This document shows, in pieces, positions 42,866 through 54,020 of a DNA stretch of 64,000 nucleotides. The notes beneath the pieces are model-generated. The model ran no database searches, was not told where the DNA came from, and was given only the letters and a program-made list of their open reading frames with translations. The DNA lies in contig CM037876.1 in NCBI GenBank assembly GCA_021292165.1, positions 210,511,825-210,575,824 on the forward strand. Reading direction: 5' to 3'. How positions within the stretch are numbered: the first letter of the stretch is position 1; every line of letters begins with the position of its first letter. Source of the stretch: Shinisaurus crocodilurus (taxonomy: Eukaryota; Chordata; Lepidosauria; Squamata; Shinisauridae). The translations under genes were made by a program, and so were the position numbers.

Positions 42866-43548
42866 CCTTCTCTGTGATACCCCCTGAGCATCGCTCAGCT
42901 GATTGGCAAGGCACAGCTGGCAGCAGGGAAGAGGGGGGCTTGGCTGGACTGCCCTGCGGCTGAGCAATGACTCGGCAGCCCCCTTTACCTGCCGCTCACC
43001 TGTTTCCCACCAATCAGCTGAGCAGCATGGGTGGGGGGAGCTATAGGGAGGTTTTAAACCTCTCCTTGTGATCTCCCCATCCATGCTGCTCAGTGGATCA
43101 GTGGGAAACAGGTAAGCAACTCGGAGGACTATGTGTGAGGGGTGTGTAGGTGGTTGGATGGGTAAGAGAAAAGGATGTGGCAGAGAGAGAGAGAGAGAGA
43201 AAATGGGTGTCTCCACTCATATTTGCCTTTAGGCCTACCCACTTTTGGCTTTGGCCTCACCCACTGCTGCTATGCACCGCCAGCCAGAGAGAAAATGGCC
43301 CTCCCCCTGACCATCTGTAGTGCAATAGAATGCAGACTGAGCCAGAGATTTTAAAACAAAACAAAAGGGGGCAAATAGGGGCACAGCTATCTCCCCTGCA
43401 GTAAAGCGCCTTAGTCTGTCATGTGGAGAATGATTTTACACAATTGTTATAGTTGAATGAATGGTGGCTTTTCCAGTGTAGTGCGAAAAAGCTCAAAAAC
43501 GTTTTGAGTATGCTGCAATATGGAGTATAGATACTGGATGTGAAAATT
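42866..43548. other. No gene recognised
   Basis: GC-richer DNA with two similar phrases around CAGCTGATTGGCAAGG and ACCAATCAGCTGAGCAGC in inverted order. These suggest a degraded palindromic element. A (GA)n run lies at 43185-43202. Confidence 0.35.
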
Positions 43549-43549
43549 A

Positions 43550-43595
<46 letters not shown>

Positions 43596-43819
43596 CATAG
43601 ATCATAGAGTTGGAAGGAGCCTACAAGGCCATCGAGTCCAACTCCCTGCTCAATGCAGGAAACTAGAGGAGGGGTCTCCCATCCAAGTAATAACCAGGCT
43701 TGACCCTGCTTAGCTTTCCACACTCAGACAAGCTGAGCCAAAGGCAGGTCGGGTCCTGGAGGATCACCCACTCCTAGTTGTTCTTAAAAGCCTACAGCCA
43801 GCATAAGCCAAAGGCCTGT

Positions 43820-43854
<35 letters not shown>

Positions 43855-43856
43855 AC
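43549..43856 (-). mobile_element. Chimeric 5S-CR1 SINE copy 3 inserted in a (GAT)n microsatellite
   Basis: (GAT)n runs occur on both sides (43549-43594 and 43819-43854), so the SINE apparently landed in a GAT repeat. The SINE body (43594-43735) matches copies 1 and 2. Between its 5S head and its usual end there is an extra segment of about 60 bp (43741-43799), nearly identical to 42129-42185. See findings. Confidence 0.85.
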
Positions 43857-45423
43857 ATAAATATTAAAATATATGACAAGAACAATATGAGCTGTTGATT
43901 TGGCTCTGAAACACTTTGTTCTACTCACTCATATTCTATTTCTATTCTCTTACTGATATTGCTAGTCATTCTATTAACTAGTAGCCATCTTGATAATATA
44001 AAATGGTAGCGGAGCCACTTCCTTTTTAATACACATGGAAACAACTCTTTTGCTAATGCTAAGCTAATATTTAATATCTTCACTGGGTCAAAATAATGTG
44101 TTTAGCACCTTGTCGTTTTAGACCCTTGATATGCATCATTATAGTCAACTGCCAGTCATTTCACCTGCTAATGGTCTGCTATAAAAGCAGAGATCAAAAT
44201 TAATGACAGCATAAGAAAGCTCTAGGTTAATTTCTCTGAGCTACAATACTTGATATTTTCCCACATGCAGCATGTTATTAAAAGTTTATTTTTTTAGAAA
44301 GCAATTCAATACAAATGAGAGAAAAGGACATTCAGGTCAACATTATTTAAGAATTCATTGGTATGCATTGATTTTTATGACTAAGGCTGCTAATTGAACA
44401 GAAAATGTGGAACAAAAAACATATTTTGAAGCCCGTAAGGTGTTTGCCTCAAATATGTCATTTCTTGCAATGTCTCAAAGTTTCTTCCAGGCAGAAACTA
44501 TAGAAGCTGCAGTATAGCTGAACATCTGTCTTGTCATGTAGGCAGATATTAGGATTAAATTAACTAGAAATGAATAGAATGATACATGACAGCGTGCAGA
44601 TGTCCCAGCCACAGTGTGATAATTTCATTGCAAAACTATGTAATGAATTCCATACATTACAGAAATACAAATGTACCACTTTAGGTAATTGTGATGAAAA
44701 GGTATAATATGCACTGCATAAACAGACTGCAGACCCAAGGGCGTTTTTCCCCCTGTTCACTATTTCTCTTCAGTCATTTCAAAATGATTTTATTTGGTTT
44801 AATGTAAGCCTATTATTGAATCCTTTCTGGGTATTTTTCCCCTTCTTTCAGCATTTCAGAATCTGGATTTCATAGTGACATTAGAAAACTTATTGCATGT
44901 CTGCTTTTGCAATAGATTCGTTTGCTTTCGTTTCCTCTGTCTATGTAGTATCTTAATGGAGCCCATTGAAATACTCTGGAATTGGAAATATTTTTAAAGC
45001 TTTTGGGCTTTGTGTAGTTTCTAAATTGGTATCTGTTGCCCGTGCGGAATTTAGAGAAAGAGCAATTGTTCATATTTTATCACAGATTATTAGCTAATTT
45101 TCCTTTATTACATGCAAAAGGGCAGTTTGTGGTGTTTCTGAGCTTAGGCTTTTTTTATTTTAAACATTCACCCTATTTAGATTATAACTTATGTTTGGAA
45201 GCATATGGTTATTAACAGAAAAGATGACATCTTACCATTGGAGCATCACAAAGAATGAAACTTGCTCATCCAAAGGCAATCACAATAGCTCTTTTCAGGT
45301 GTTCATGCTTAAAAATAGGCAGCACAAGTACTGCACCAGATTCTTAGTGAAAAGCTTCACAAAGATGCGGTGTTTTAGTCAACTACGTCTAAAACCCTCA
45401 GCGCTCTTCCTCTGTCTGAGTCA
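43857..45423. other. AT-rich, repeat-poor DNA
   Basis: No repeat family, no exon and no microsatellite is recognised through about 1.5 kb. This is one of the longest repeat-free stretches in the window and a reasonable place to look for conserved non-coding sequence. Confidence 0.45.
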
Positions 45424-45905
45424 ATTTTTATTTATTTATTTATTTATTTATTACATTTCTATACTTCCCAATAGCTGAAGCCCTCTGGGCGGTTCACTAC
45501 AATTATAACCACAAAATACAACATAAAATACAGTATAACATTTTTAAAATTTAAAACTGCAGTATAAAATAGGAGTAAAAGCCAAAATAAAACCTAGCAG
45601 CAGTACAGAGATTTAAAATACAGTAAAAGACTTAAAACAACAGAGACTAAAAGGCTAAAATTCCTGGGAAAATAAGAAGGTCTTCACCTGGCACTGGAAA
45701 CAGCACAGTGTAGGTGCCAGGTGAGCCTCCCTGGGAATTTTATTCCACAACCGGGGTGCCACAGCAGAAAAGGCCCTCTTCCTAGTAGCCACCCACCTCA
45801 AATTCAAACTGCTCCATATTCAAACTGCTGACTCCCATTTTGCACTGGTCTTCACTGGTCTCCCTGCAGAACACTAATTTCAGACCTCAACCTGAAGGTC
45901 AATCG
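45424..45905 (-). mobile_element. CR1/L2-group LINE 3' end
   Basis: The (TTTA)n tail at 45428-45453 is followed by the A-rich 3'UTR. The minus-strand coding end reads GPFLLWHPGCGIK-type shadows in one frame. In the correct frame it reads the usual RRAFSAVAPRLWN motif (bases GGTGCCACAGCAGAAAAGGC). It is related to 8441-9104 and 18590-18945. Confidence 0.85.
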
Positions 45906-46070
45906 CTCATTCTTAAAAACATCTTCACTCCAGTCATTAGCTCCTGCTGATGAAGCATCAATTTATAATTCCTATTAGTATGTAATCAGTTTAACACACA
46001 ATTGTTGCCAGCAGTTCCAAAAATACTACACTCTTTCTCCTGACTATAGTCACACAGTAAGGGTGCAATC

Positions 46071-46166
46071 CTATACACGTTTAGACAGAAAAAATGCTGG
46101 CTGGGAAATGCTGCGACTTGTAGGACTTTTTTTCTGTCTAAACATGCATAGGAATGCTCCCTTACA
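46071..46166. mobile_element. Palindromic MITE (CAATCCTATACACG family)
   Basis: GGTGCAATCCTATACACGTT and AGACAGAAAAAATGCTGGC pair with AGGACTTTTTTTCTGTCTAA and ACATGCATAGGAATGCTCCC. It is the clearest complete copy of this family here. Confidence 0.9.
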
Positions 46167-46484
46167 GAATTAGCTATCCTTTTCCTAATCCCATTCTGCT
46201 GTCTGTTATTTGGGCTATCAGGATTATGATTTCAATATAACTGGAAATATCTTTAACTCTGTGATAAGGACACAGTTGAATTATATCATCTGGACAATGT
46301 TGAATTTGAAAGATTCTTAGCTATAGGAGAGGGCAGACATATTCCGCACATATAAAGCCTCCCGGATAACTGTACAATGGCAGGACCCCTAGTTAAACTA
46401 TATAACATACTTAGCATGATAGTTAATCCTGCACTGGGTGTAGTTATCTGGCAAATCAAATGAACAACAACCCAGGAAAAATGG

Positions 46485-46770
46485 GTTATTATTTATGTAT
46501 TGAAAGAGTTTCTAAACTGACCTTCATCCTTATGGATAATAGTCATATAAATAAAAAAATACAATAAAACAACAAAATACACAACTACCAAAACAAGAGA
46601 CAGCAAATACAATAAGACAAAAAAAACCCCCCAAAACCCTCAATGTAAAATGCCTAGGCAAACAAAACAGTTTTGACCGGGTGCAGTGTTGATGCCAGGT
46701 GTTCCTCTAAAGGGAGGATGCTCCAAAATTTGGGGCACCACAACAGAGAAGACTTGCTGTCACATAAGTA
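46485..46770 (-). mobile_element. CR1/L2-group LINE 3' end, diverged
   Basis: Low-coordinate (TTTATG)-type tail, A-rich 3'UTR, then minus-strand coding GTTGTGGTGCCCCAAATT, which corresponds to the VVAPxxW motif. It is more diverged than the 45.4 kb copy. Confidence 0.65.
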
Positions 46771-47692
46771 TAGAAAGTATTTTGAGAGGAGCACAATCCT
46801 ACTAATGAGATGCTTATCTCCTTCTTGGCTCATTTAGAGGCTAGCGTCTGGAGTTTCAGCCCTAGTTTTCTATACCATTCTCTGCATTCATAAGCATCAA
46901 GCAACAAAATATGTATGCATCCACCTGGCAGCTAACTAGGCACATCAGAAAATATTCAGCAGTGCCATTGAACGATATCACACTATCCAACATTTTAAAC
47001 GCTCAGTAATAGGTACACTTATATTGAATGAGTAAGCATATCACAATGGCCGGGCAGCTCATTCCTCCAAAAGATGCATGATTTTGCAAGTGTTTTTTTT
47101 TTTTTTTTAAACCATGTTCTCTCTATTTTGGTATCAAAATCTAATTCCCTAAATGCTGTCATTTTGAAAACTGGGCATGCATACTTACTTTGTGGTTCAT
47201 TGGCTCCAAACAACAAATAGAAGGTTGAAAGCAAAAGTCCCAGGCAACGAGCAACAGAAATTTGAGTATGCAAGGAAGGAATTCATAGTTACACGGTGTG
47301 TGCACAGCATCAAAATCACTGCAAAGTCGTCAGTGCTGGAGTAAAGCACAGGTTCTGCCAAGCGACCCATGTGGCCAAGGGCAATAAGTAAATACATACC
47401 ATTTATGAGACCAATACACAGCCACTTTCAAAAAGAAACAGGAGGATAATACCTTACAAAATCAAATGATTTTTGCATGCATCCTTTTAAAAAAATGAAC
47501 ATTATAAGATAGTTCCTCATTTCAGTTCCACAGAACTCAGTACAACTGACATCAGCATTATTTCTTTGGTTATGATCTGGTGACTCCTATCCTAGAAGTG
47601 TCCTTTAGGGAGGGCCACTTTGCCTCCTCTGTTTTGGGCCACAGATGAGTATTCCTCAGAAGCAGCACCTATATTTCTGGACAGGTCAGTGT
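46771..47692. other. No gene recognised
   Basis: AT-rich DNA with a T-run at 47094-47108. No exon or repeat family is recognised. Confidence 0.4.
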
Positions 47693-47912
47693 TAGGCTAT
47701 ATCCAATGTCATATGAGTGGACCTCTGGACTTTCCCCATCCCATCCTTCCTCCAGTAGTCCCTTGTGTGTCCCCAAAATCTGCTCCAGAGGGTCCCCCAA
47801 CCTTCTAGAGCAGTTTTGGGAGGGTGCATGAGGCTGCTGCGGGAATCCACTCCACTGAAGAAAGCTATTCCATCAGTGGATGGACATAATTGGATTTCAC
47901 CCACTGAGTGAC
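47693..47912. mobile_element. DNA element with GCTATATCCAATGTCATA / CATAATTGGATTTCACCC ends
   Basis: The left end GGCTATATCCAATGTCATA and the right end GGACATAATTGGATTTCACC are imperfect inverted repeats. The interior matches 40110-40330. Confidence 0.6.
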
Positions 47913-47950
47913 AATTGTTATCAACACATCTATGGGCTTGTGTTTTAAAG

Positions 47951-48245
47951 CAGAGATGCAGAACCTCTTTCAGCCTGAGGGCCAAATTCTATTTCGGAGA
48001 AGATTTCGGGGGCTACATTCCAGTGGTGGGCAGGGCTGGAGGTAAAAGGGGCAAGACCAAAAATAGCAAAGATACCAGCATAATTTAGCCTAAACCTCTT
48101 ACTGCCAGTATCTAAGCCCTAAGAGAGGCATTTCAAGCTTTCAGAGTGGGGGAAAAACTGCACAAAAGCCAGGATGGGAAACCACCAATTGGTGGTTGGG
48201 GAAAAGGGGATGGAGGCAGGGGAAGGGGGCATGGCTGTCTGAAGA
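47951..48245. mobile_element. hAT-like element, truncated copy of the 30-365 family
   Basis: It starts CAGAGATGCAGAACCTC. It shares CATTCCAGTGGTGGGCAGGG, ACCAGCATAATTTAGCCTAA and GGGGCATGGC with the first element of the window. The right end is missing. Confidence 0.7.
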
Positions 48246-49065
48246 TGTCAGGGACTGTGTCTGGAACCTTCTGCTTGCAAAGCCTGTGCGCTACCTCTGA
48301 GCAATGCCCCTCTCAATTTCAGAAGACTGGCAGGCTTACCCTTTGTGGTAGGATAAGAATAGTTCCCTCCCGCCCTTAAAAAAAAGAAAAAGAAAATCCT
48401 TGCCATTGCCACAGGCAGTGGCAACAAAGGCAATTGTGAAGAAACTGAGAGAGGGAGAGAATAGATACAATTTGGCTCCCCGCCCAAGCTAGCTGGTTGA
48501 AATTAAGCACAAGTGGACTGGATAAGGGTGGTGGGTGGGCAAGCTGAGGTGTGCGATGAGAAGGAAAGGTAGCTTTGGCTTTAGAAGGCACTGAGGTTGT
48601 GGAGCAGGGGAGGAAGATGGAGGAGAACTGACAGGGTCAAGAAAGATTGTGAGCCATAGTGCTAAATGCGCCAGAAAAGAAGAAAGACTCATAACAATTA
48701 GATAGCTTGTAGGATGGAGGGATGGACAGTTCTCAACTCTCCCCTGTGATGAGCTGGGGGTCCTAGGTCCAAGAACAGAGACCTGGAATGATTCCGAGTT
48801 TCTGATGGAAGAGGGGGCTGAGAACATTCTGAGGGCTTGGGATCTTGTGGAGAATCCCACAGCAGTGATGGAGCTTTTCTTGGTGGCTGCCATTTTGATT
48901 TTCTACAATGCTCAACTTACATTGTTCTGGGGCATTCTGTTTACAGCAGCCATCAATGGACAACCATTCTGATATAGTTTCAATAGTCACCTTTTCTAAC
49001 TAGTCTACTTTTTATAATCTTGTCTTAGCTATTTAAGTAATTTTAAAATTGTTTTTTAAATGTCT
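48246..49065. other. No gene recognised
   Basis: Mixed DNA. The minus-strand frame 48489-48893 is a low-complexity Ser/Pro/Leu product without motifs. 48900-48990 resembles a degraded LINE coding end but is not assignable. Confidence 0.35.
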
Positions 49066-49187
49066 AGTGGATTTTTTTTCAATGTTTTTATTGTTTCTTG
49101 TTTGTATTTTTATATTGTATTTTATTGTCTTTTATAATTGCAATACTGTAAACTGCCCAGAGAGCTTCAGCTATTGGGCAGTACAGA

Positions 49188-49248
<61 letters not shown>
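49066..49248 (+). mobile_element. CR1/L2-group LINE tail with (GAT)n and (AAT)n
   Basis: The T-rich 3'UTR ends GTAAACTGCCCAGAGAGCTT and ATTGGGCAGTACAGA, then runs into (GAT)10-like and (AAT)10-like repeats at 49187-49248. The tail repeat has evidently mutated and expanded. Confidence 0.8.
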
Positions 49249-49249
<1 letters not shown>

Positions 49250-49251
<2 letters not shown>

Positions 49252-49316
49252 CAATCCTATACATGTTTAGACAGAAAAAGTCCTACAACTCCCAGCATTC
49301 CCCAGCCAGCATGAGC
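49250..49316. mobile_element. Half copy of the CAATCCTATAC palindromic MITE
   Basis: GCAATCCTATACATGTTTAG, then TCCTACAACTCCCAGCATTC is the left arm only, directly after the (AAT)n tail. Confidence 0.75.
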
Positions 49317-49652
49317 CCTAACGTGATTAACCCTTCTTTAACCCTTATCAAAAACTTGTTATGTGAACAAAGTTCCCTTTTTGGTGAGGTTGAGGTTCAG
49401 CCATGTTCTATGGTTCAGGCTAATAGCACTTCTGAACTTATTGTTTCATTTCCAATTAATTCACATAGTTTTTTTTCTAAATAATATCTAGTAATGTGGT
49501 TAAAACGGGGAAATATATTTTCTTTTTCTACAGAAAACATTGACTAAACACTGATGTATTTTGGTAGCCTTACTGCAAGCATGCACAAGCATCAGCCTAC
49601 AAGCCCCTTTGTACATGCAGTGGTGCTTCTATAAAATGATATGACCCACAGT

Positions 49653-49731
49653 GCAATCTATACAAAACTACTCAGACATTGGTCCCATTGAGTTCAGTAG
49701 GGCTTACTCCCAGGTACATTGCAAGCTAAAG
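49653..49731. mobile_element. Short palindromic MITE (GTGCAATC ... GTACATTGCA)
   Basis: AGTGCAATCTATACAAAACT and GTCCCATTGAGTTCAGTAGG pair with GGGCTTACTCCCAGGTACAT and TGCAAG. It is an uninterrupted relative of the outer element at 22829-22988. Confidence 0.7.
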
Positions 49732-50448
49732 GGCTAAACTCCCATCTGGCATGAAGTTCAGAAACCAATACATTACAATGCTGAGTGCTTGGAATTTTAC
49801 ATCTATAAAGTCAGTTCTTTATTGCCTGCAAAGTACAAACTTCTTCTTTCAAAGGAAAATACCATTTAAGTGGCATATGCTTTACAATATGGAGAGAAAT
49901 CATTTTGTTTTCTCATACTGAAAGATGAATTTGGGTGACCAGGGCTTATTCCCCCCCCCCCCAACATATGCCCAGTTTAACTCACTTAAATGAACTTGTT
50001 TTCTGACTGGATCAGTTCCTGGATAAGTTAATTGAGCATGGCTGGAAAGAAAATGTTATCTCTATGAAGAAGTAAGTAGAATGAAGCTTCTTGGGGTTCA
50101 GTGAAGGTGTTTCTTTGTTTACTTCTATTCTCCTAACAGAAGGAGTGCACAAACCCAGCCCAGTGGAAATAATTCTTGATAATCGCACTCCATTACTTTC
50201 AGTGAAATTGAGTCTGCTCACGCTACCTAGGTGAGCTGACATAGCATAGGAAAATAAAAATAATCACAGTCATGCGGTACAAAATAAGTGACTGACACTG
50301 ACAGAAGGCAAACTGAAAACAGTACATGTTTGCTCCCAGTTTATATACTATGCACACTATTAGTATTACTTTATAAATTCTCAGTGGCCATAGTATGCAC
50401 TATCCCATGAAATCGATGCTATTGGAAACATTGTTCATTAGTACCAGG
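49732..50448. other. No gene recognised
   Basis: AT-rich DNA with a C-run at 49951-49962. No exon or repeat family is recognised. Confidence 0.4.
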
Positions 50449-50690
50449 CAAATGCTCTGCCATCTTGCATATATGCCAGCTGCGCTTAGCAATGTTCAGC
50501 CTTCAATTAGCAATTATGCTGCTTTCTTTCTATGGAATTAAGTTTGGATTGTGAGCTTTCCTACAGGAAGCATTTATTGTGCGCTCAGTTCCCTACTCAC
50601 AGTTGTTTACAGGGTCTTTAGACAACATTATTGTGACCCTCCAGTTTTGCTTCTGTTTTTAAACAGCACTTTTGGCGAGTTGTTTTTTTT
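50449..50690. promoter_or_regulatory. Possible conserved non-coding element (speculative)
   Basis: Repeat-free DNA with homeodomain-type cores packed together (CAATTAGCAATTATG at about 50508-50522), then GGAATTAAG and TTATTGTG. This resembles vertebrate developmental enhancers in style only. There is no direct evidence of function. Confidence 0.2.
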
Positions 50691-50709
50691 TTAGAGCAGG
50701 GAAAATATG

Positions 50710-50753
50710 GTATTATTGTGGGTTCCTTGGTGGAAAAAAGGCAGGATAGAAAT

Positions 50754-50790
<37 letters not shown>
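50710..50790 (+). mobile_element. Sauria SINE 3' tail with (AAT)n
   Basis: GGGTTCCTTGGTGGAAAAAA and GGCAGGATAGAAATGTAAT are followed by (AAT)n at 50755-50790. Only the last part of the SINE is present. Confidence 0.75.
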
Positions 50791-50792
<2 letters not shown>

Positions 50793-51303
50793 TTGTGAAA
50801 GCAAAAGCTTTTTCCACTTGTGTATTTGTGTTATGCCACTAGACCACAGCACCACTTAGAGGTTATGTAATGGAAAAGCAGGAAAGGAAACACTCTTTGT
50901 GTAATGCTTGGATATTAGTTCTGCAATTAATCTGGAAGTAGATACAGTGGATTAACAGCCTCATGTAGAAAAGCTATATACGATGCAGAGTCTTGAGTAT
51001 CTTAGCTCTCAAAAAGGTAACTTGGTATCCTCTGTGCTTTCTCTGGTACTTTCCCACTTTCTGTGACACCATCCCTTAGAAAAAAACACAGGCCGAAAGG
51101 CGTCAGGCTCCTCTACTTGCATCCTGAGAACCTAGTTCTCTCCTTTTTTTCGTTGCTACTGGATGCTCATCTCCTCTTGTTTTTGTCTTTCATCCCTTAG
51201 CCACCATGACACAGACTGACTTACTGATCCCATACTTCTGTAACCCAGCCTGGCTATGCTCTATTTTACAGGTAGGCATACTTCAGGTCTAGGAGGTCTA
51301 CTT
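50791..51303. other. No gene recognised
   Basis: Mixed DNA. No repeat family or exon is assigned. Confidence 0.4.
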
Positions 51304-51404
51304 AGAGCACAATCTTATCACACCCGCCCTCGACGCATGTAAGCTTCTGAACTCAGAGGCTTACATGCATCCAATGCATGGCGCGAGACACGGTGGTGGC
51401 TGTG

Positions 51405-51791
51405 GTGTTATGTTATTGGGGGTAATTTAAAGTGTATAATATGGTAAGTATGATAATGTGTTCTGATGTTGGGTATATGATTAGGAGTATGTGTTCTTGT
51501 TGCATCTATGTGTGTAAGTGAGAAATGACGGGCAGGAAGAATGGTGTATTTGCATATGTGACACGATTGGCTGAGAGAGTGAGAAGCCTGTGTTATATAA
51601 ACTGTGGGTGGTGCTGTTTAGGCTGGAGTGTGTGGAGTGTATGAGAAGTGCTGGAGTGCTGTCTGGGAGTCTGTGGAGCTGACTGGAGAGAGTTGAGAGA
51701 TTATATTAGGATTGTTAGGAGATTGACTAGTGAGTGCAGGGATTGATATTTTGGGAATAGTTGGTGAGGGTCTATTGGTAATAGAATAAGA
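51405..51791 (+). other. LTR-like or promoter-like sequence
   Basis: Begins TGTTATGTTATTGGGGG. It has a TATA-like GTTATATAAACTG at 51592-51604 and then G/T-rich purine-heavy sequence, with a possible polyadenylation signal (AAAATAAAATG) at 52115 beyond the inserted MITE. The layout resembles a solo LTR. No matching second LTR or pol was found, so this is only a possibility. Confidence 0.3.
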
Positions 51792-52049
51792 TACAGCAAT
51801 ACCTTGGATAATTCGTTCTGGAACCGTGCTTGTAATCCAAAACACTCTTATATCAAAGCGAGTCTCTGGCAGGCGTGAGCGGGGCCGATTTTGGCCTGCT
51901 ACGCCTGCTCGAGGTGAGCGGTTACATCCCTATGACTACTTGTATTGCAAGACGTCGCTTGTTTATCAAGTCAAAATTTATTTTAAAAAATTGCTTGTCT
52001 TGCAAAATGCTCTCAGACCAAGTTACTTGCCATCCAAGGTATTATTGTA
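51792..52049 (+). mobile_element. Tc1/mariner-like MITE, copy 2
   Basis: The ends are TACAGCAATACCTTGGATA and CATCCAAGGTATTATTGTA. The interior contains GAACCGTGCTTGTAATCC and GCAGGCGTGAGCGGGGCC, as in copy 3. Confidence 0.9.
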
Positions 52050-52698
52050 GTAAATTACTTAATATTGACTGGAACTTACATATGAAACTTATTTCCAGAA
52101 ACTGCTATATTTTAAAATAAAATGTTACTTTGTGAAGCAGCCTGTGTGGGAAGCTGTGCTTTATATACTGGTCAAAGAGGTATAAGGTAGGGATAATAGA
52201 CATCCCAAGGTCAGTGTGAGAGGTGTCAGGAGGTAAGGGTTAGTGGAAAAGAAACCCCCAACCTTACGTAAGTGCACCCATGGCTCCAAAAAGGAGGGCA
52301 AGCTTGAGGCCCTATGAGGGGTGGGGTGTGACAGTGGCAACCTTCACTGCCACCACGCCTTGTGCCCTGCATTTCCTCTAGACGGCCGTTTTTGGCCATC
52401 TAGATGAAGTGCCACGGAGGGGGAGGGAAGGAGGCTGGGGTTGGGATGCCATTTGGATACGGCGTAAGCCTCCTACCACCACCACCTCCGGCATGCCCCT
52501 TTTCCTCCTCTCTGAGACTGACTTGTGACCTCTGCGAGGCCGCCGGCGTTCCACACCCGCTGCGAGGGGGGCAGGGCGGGGGCTCAGTGTTTTGGAGTCT
52601 CGTCTCCGAGCTCACAGGACCTCAGAGCTGGGGCTGCGAATAATCCTATGCCCCCCCCTCCCAGGCAGGGTTGGAGGGCCATAGGATTGTGTCCTTAG

Positions 52699-53404
52699 TG
52701 TATTGCTAAATTCTGAAGAAACTGAGAAACTGAAGAAACTGGAGTGAGGTGCAAAATAGTGGCTTGGAAGGGCATACATACACGAAGAATTAAGGAACAG
52801 GGCACTTCTGAGCAGGAATTTGTGTTTGGTATCAGAACTGAGTTCACAGTCCTTTCAAACGAAACCTTTCCTGTTTTCTTTGTTTTGACTTCCTAATATA
52901 GGAAAAACGCACACACCAGGATCCTCCTTTTTGGTTGCCATTGTTAAACTATCGAGTCAAAAATTTGCAGTTCTTCTACTGCAAATCAGTAGATCCCAGT
53001 CTACCTTCTGCACATTCATGATCTATTGTTACACATGTGCAGGCATGCAGCACATACCCCAAAGCTTCCACCAGAGTAGAAATCTAAGCAACAGCAGAAA
53101 CTTGCTACATAAGCCAAAAATTTAAAGTGTAGGGCAAAAGTGTGTTGGTGGATGCGGGAGCAAACCTAAGCCCTGGCCCCAGCATTCCCGCATGCATGGC
53201 TTCCAGTTAGACCCTTGCACATCGAGCGCAAAAGACTGAAGAGGGCTGCGTAAATGTGTTTAGTTGAACATGCGTACAGAGTTCCCGTGATTGTGAACCC
53301 TGCCTTAACTTGGTTAAGGCATGATGGCCCAACGGGAAGCCAGGTGCATAGGGGCAGGGCTGACGTATGCGCCCAATTCCCCTTACACACTTTAGCCCTA
53401 CACA
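52699..53404. other. No gene recognised
   Basis: Mixed DNA. 53110-53404 resembles 18395-18560 in several phrases (for example CTTCCAGTTAGACCCTTG versus GATTAGACCTTCAGGC). That suggests two relics of one unnamed repeat. Confidence 0.35.
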
Positions 53405-54020
53405 CAAGCAGGCGAATGCTTGCATAGGGCTACTGTCTCGCCTGGCTTTGATGGAAAGGAGGGATAGAGCTGGGTATCATCCACATACTGGTGACTAGGG
53501 GATATGTGAAGATTTTGTTCGGGGTGTGTGTGGAAATCTGGCGGACTAGCCGGGCTCGACCCCCCCTGAACTCCGTCCCGCTTACCTCTTCTTTGTCTGG
53601 ATTGGCTTTCTCCTGAGTAGAGCCAGGGAAGCAACTTCTGGGTTCCCGGAAGGCCATTGTTTACATAGAAAATGCTTTAAGATATACCTAAAGCAGCTGC
53701 AATTTACATAATTTGAGCAAATTGTGACCACTTTTGACATATCTTAAGGCATTTTCTATGTAAACAGTGAACCTGAAAGTCCAGTGAGCGGTGTGGTGCA
53801 TGCCAGCTTTTGGCCCGGCTCGGTGGGCGCAGCAATGGTGTCCGCTGAGCCGGAGGTGGGTTGGGTCCTGGCGGATTGCCCACCTCTATTGGTGACACCT
53901 CACTCAGTCCACATCTCAAGATAACCTCTCCCAGCAGTTTCATGTAGATGTTGAACAGCATGGGGGATAAAATAGAGCCCTGTTGAACTAAGCCGGCCCT
54001 TTGGCCGGTACTACTGCTCA
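53405..54020 (-). pseudogene. CR1/L2-group LINE reverse-transcriptase fragment, split by a hAT element
   Basis: On the minus strand, 53890-54000 encodes the palm motif QGSILSPMLFNIYMK and LGEVI. 53410-53490 encodes the catalytic box HQYVDDTQLYPSF (YADD type). In intact elements of this group these motifs are adjacent. Here they are separated by the 393-bp hAT element at 53496-53888. This is the only clear RT catalytic box in the window. Confidence 0.88.
53496..53888. mobile_element. hAT-like foldback element, copy 2, 8-bp target duplication
   Basis: It begins TAGGGGATATGTGAAG and ends GCCCACCTCTA. CTGGTGAC (53488-53495) and TTGGTGAC (53889-53896) form an 8-bp duplication with one mismatch. 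The centre is an inverted repeat, TGTTTACATAGAAAATGC / GCATTTTCTATGTAAACA. It is homologous to 41776-42166 and sits in a LINE RT sequence that resumes on both sides. Confidence 0.92.

Larger units (their letters stand above)
51304..52698. mobile_element. Composite of nested elements between AATCYTATG-type ends
   Basis: The left end CTTAGAGCACAATCTTAT and the right end on the opposite strand CTAAGGACACAATCCTATG look like the two ends of one palindromic-type element. They are separated by LTR-like sequence, a Tc1/mariner-like MITE (51792-52049) and a GC-rich part. The GC-rich part contains the palindrome TCTAGACGGCC / GGCCATCTAGA at 52376-52405. Confidence 0.4.

Noticed and set aside
35752..43745. 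5S rRNA genes
   Set aside because: Only the internal control region is matched, three times on the minus strand, each joined to a CR1 tail. The 5' and 3' ends of 5S and a T-run terminator are absent, so these are SINEs.
48489..48893. 134-residue minus-strand frame
   Set aside because: Low-complexity Ser/Pro/Leu composition with no motif, start context or exon structure.
52400..52640. CpG island promoter
   Set aside because: GC-rich with some CpG, but it lies inside a nested transposon with inverted ends, and no transcript structure is visible.
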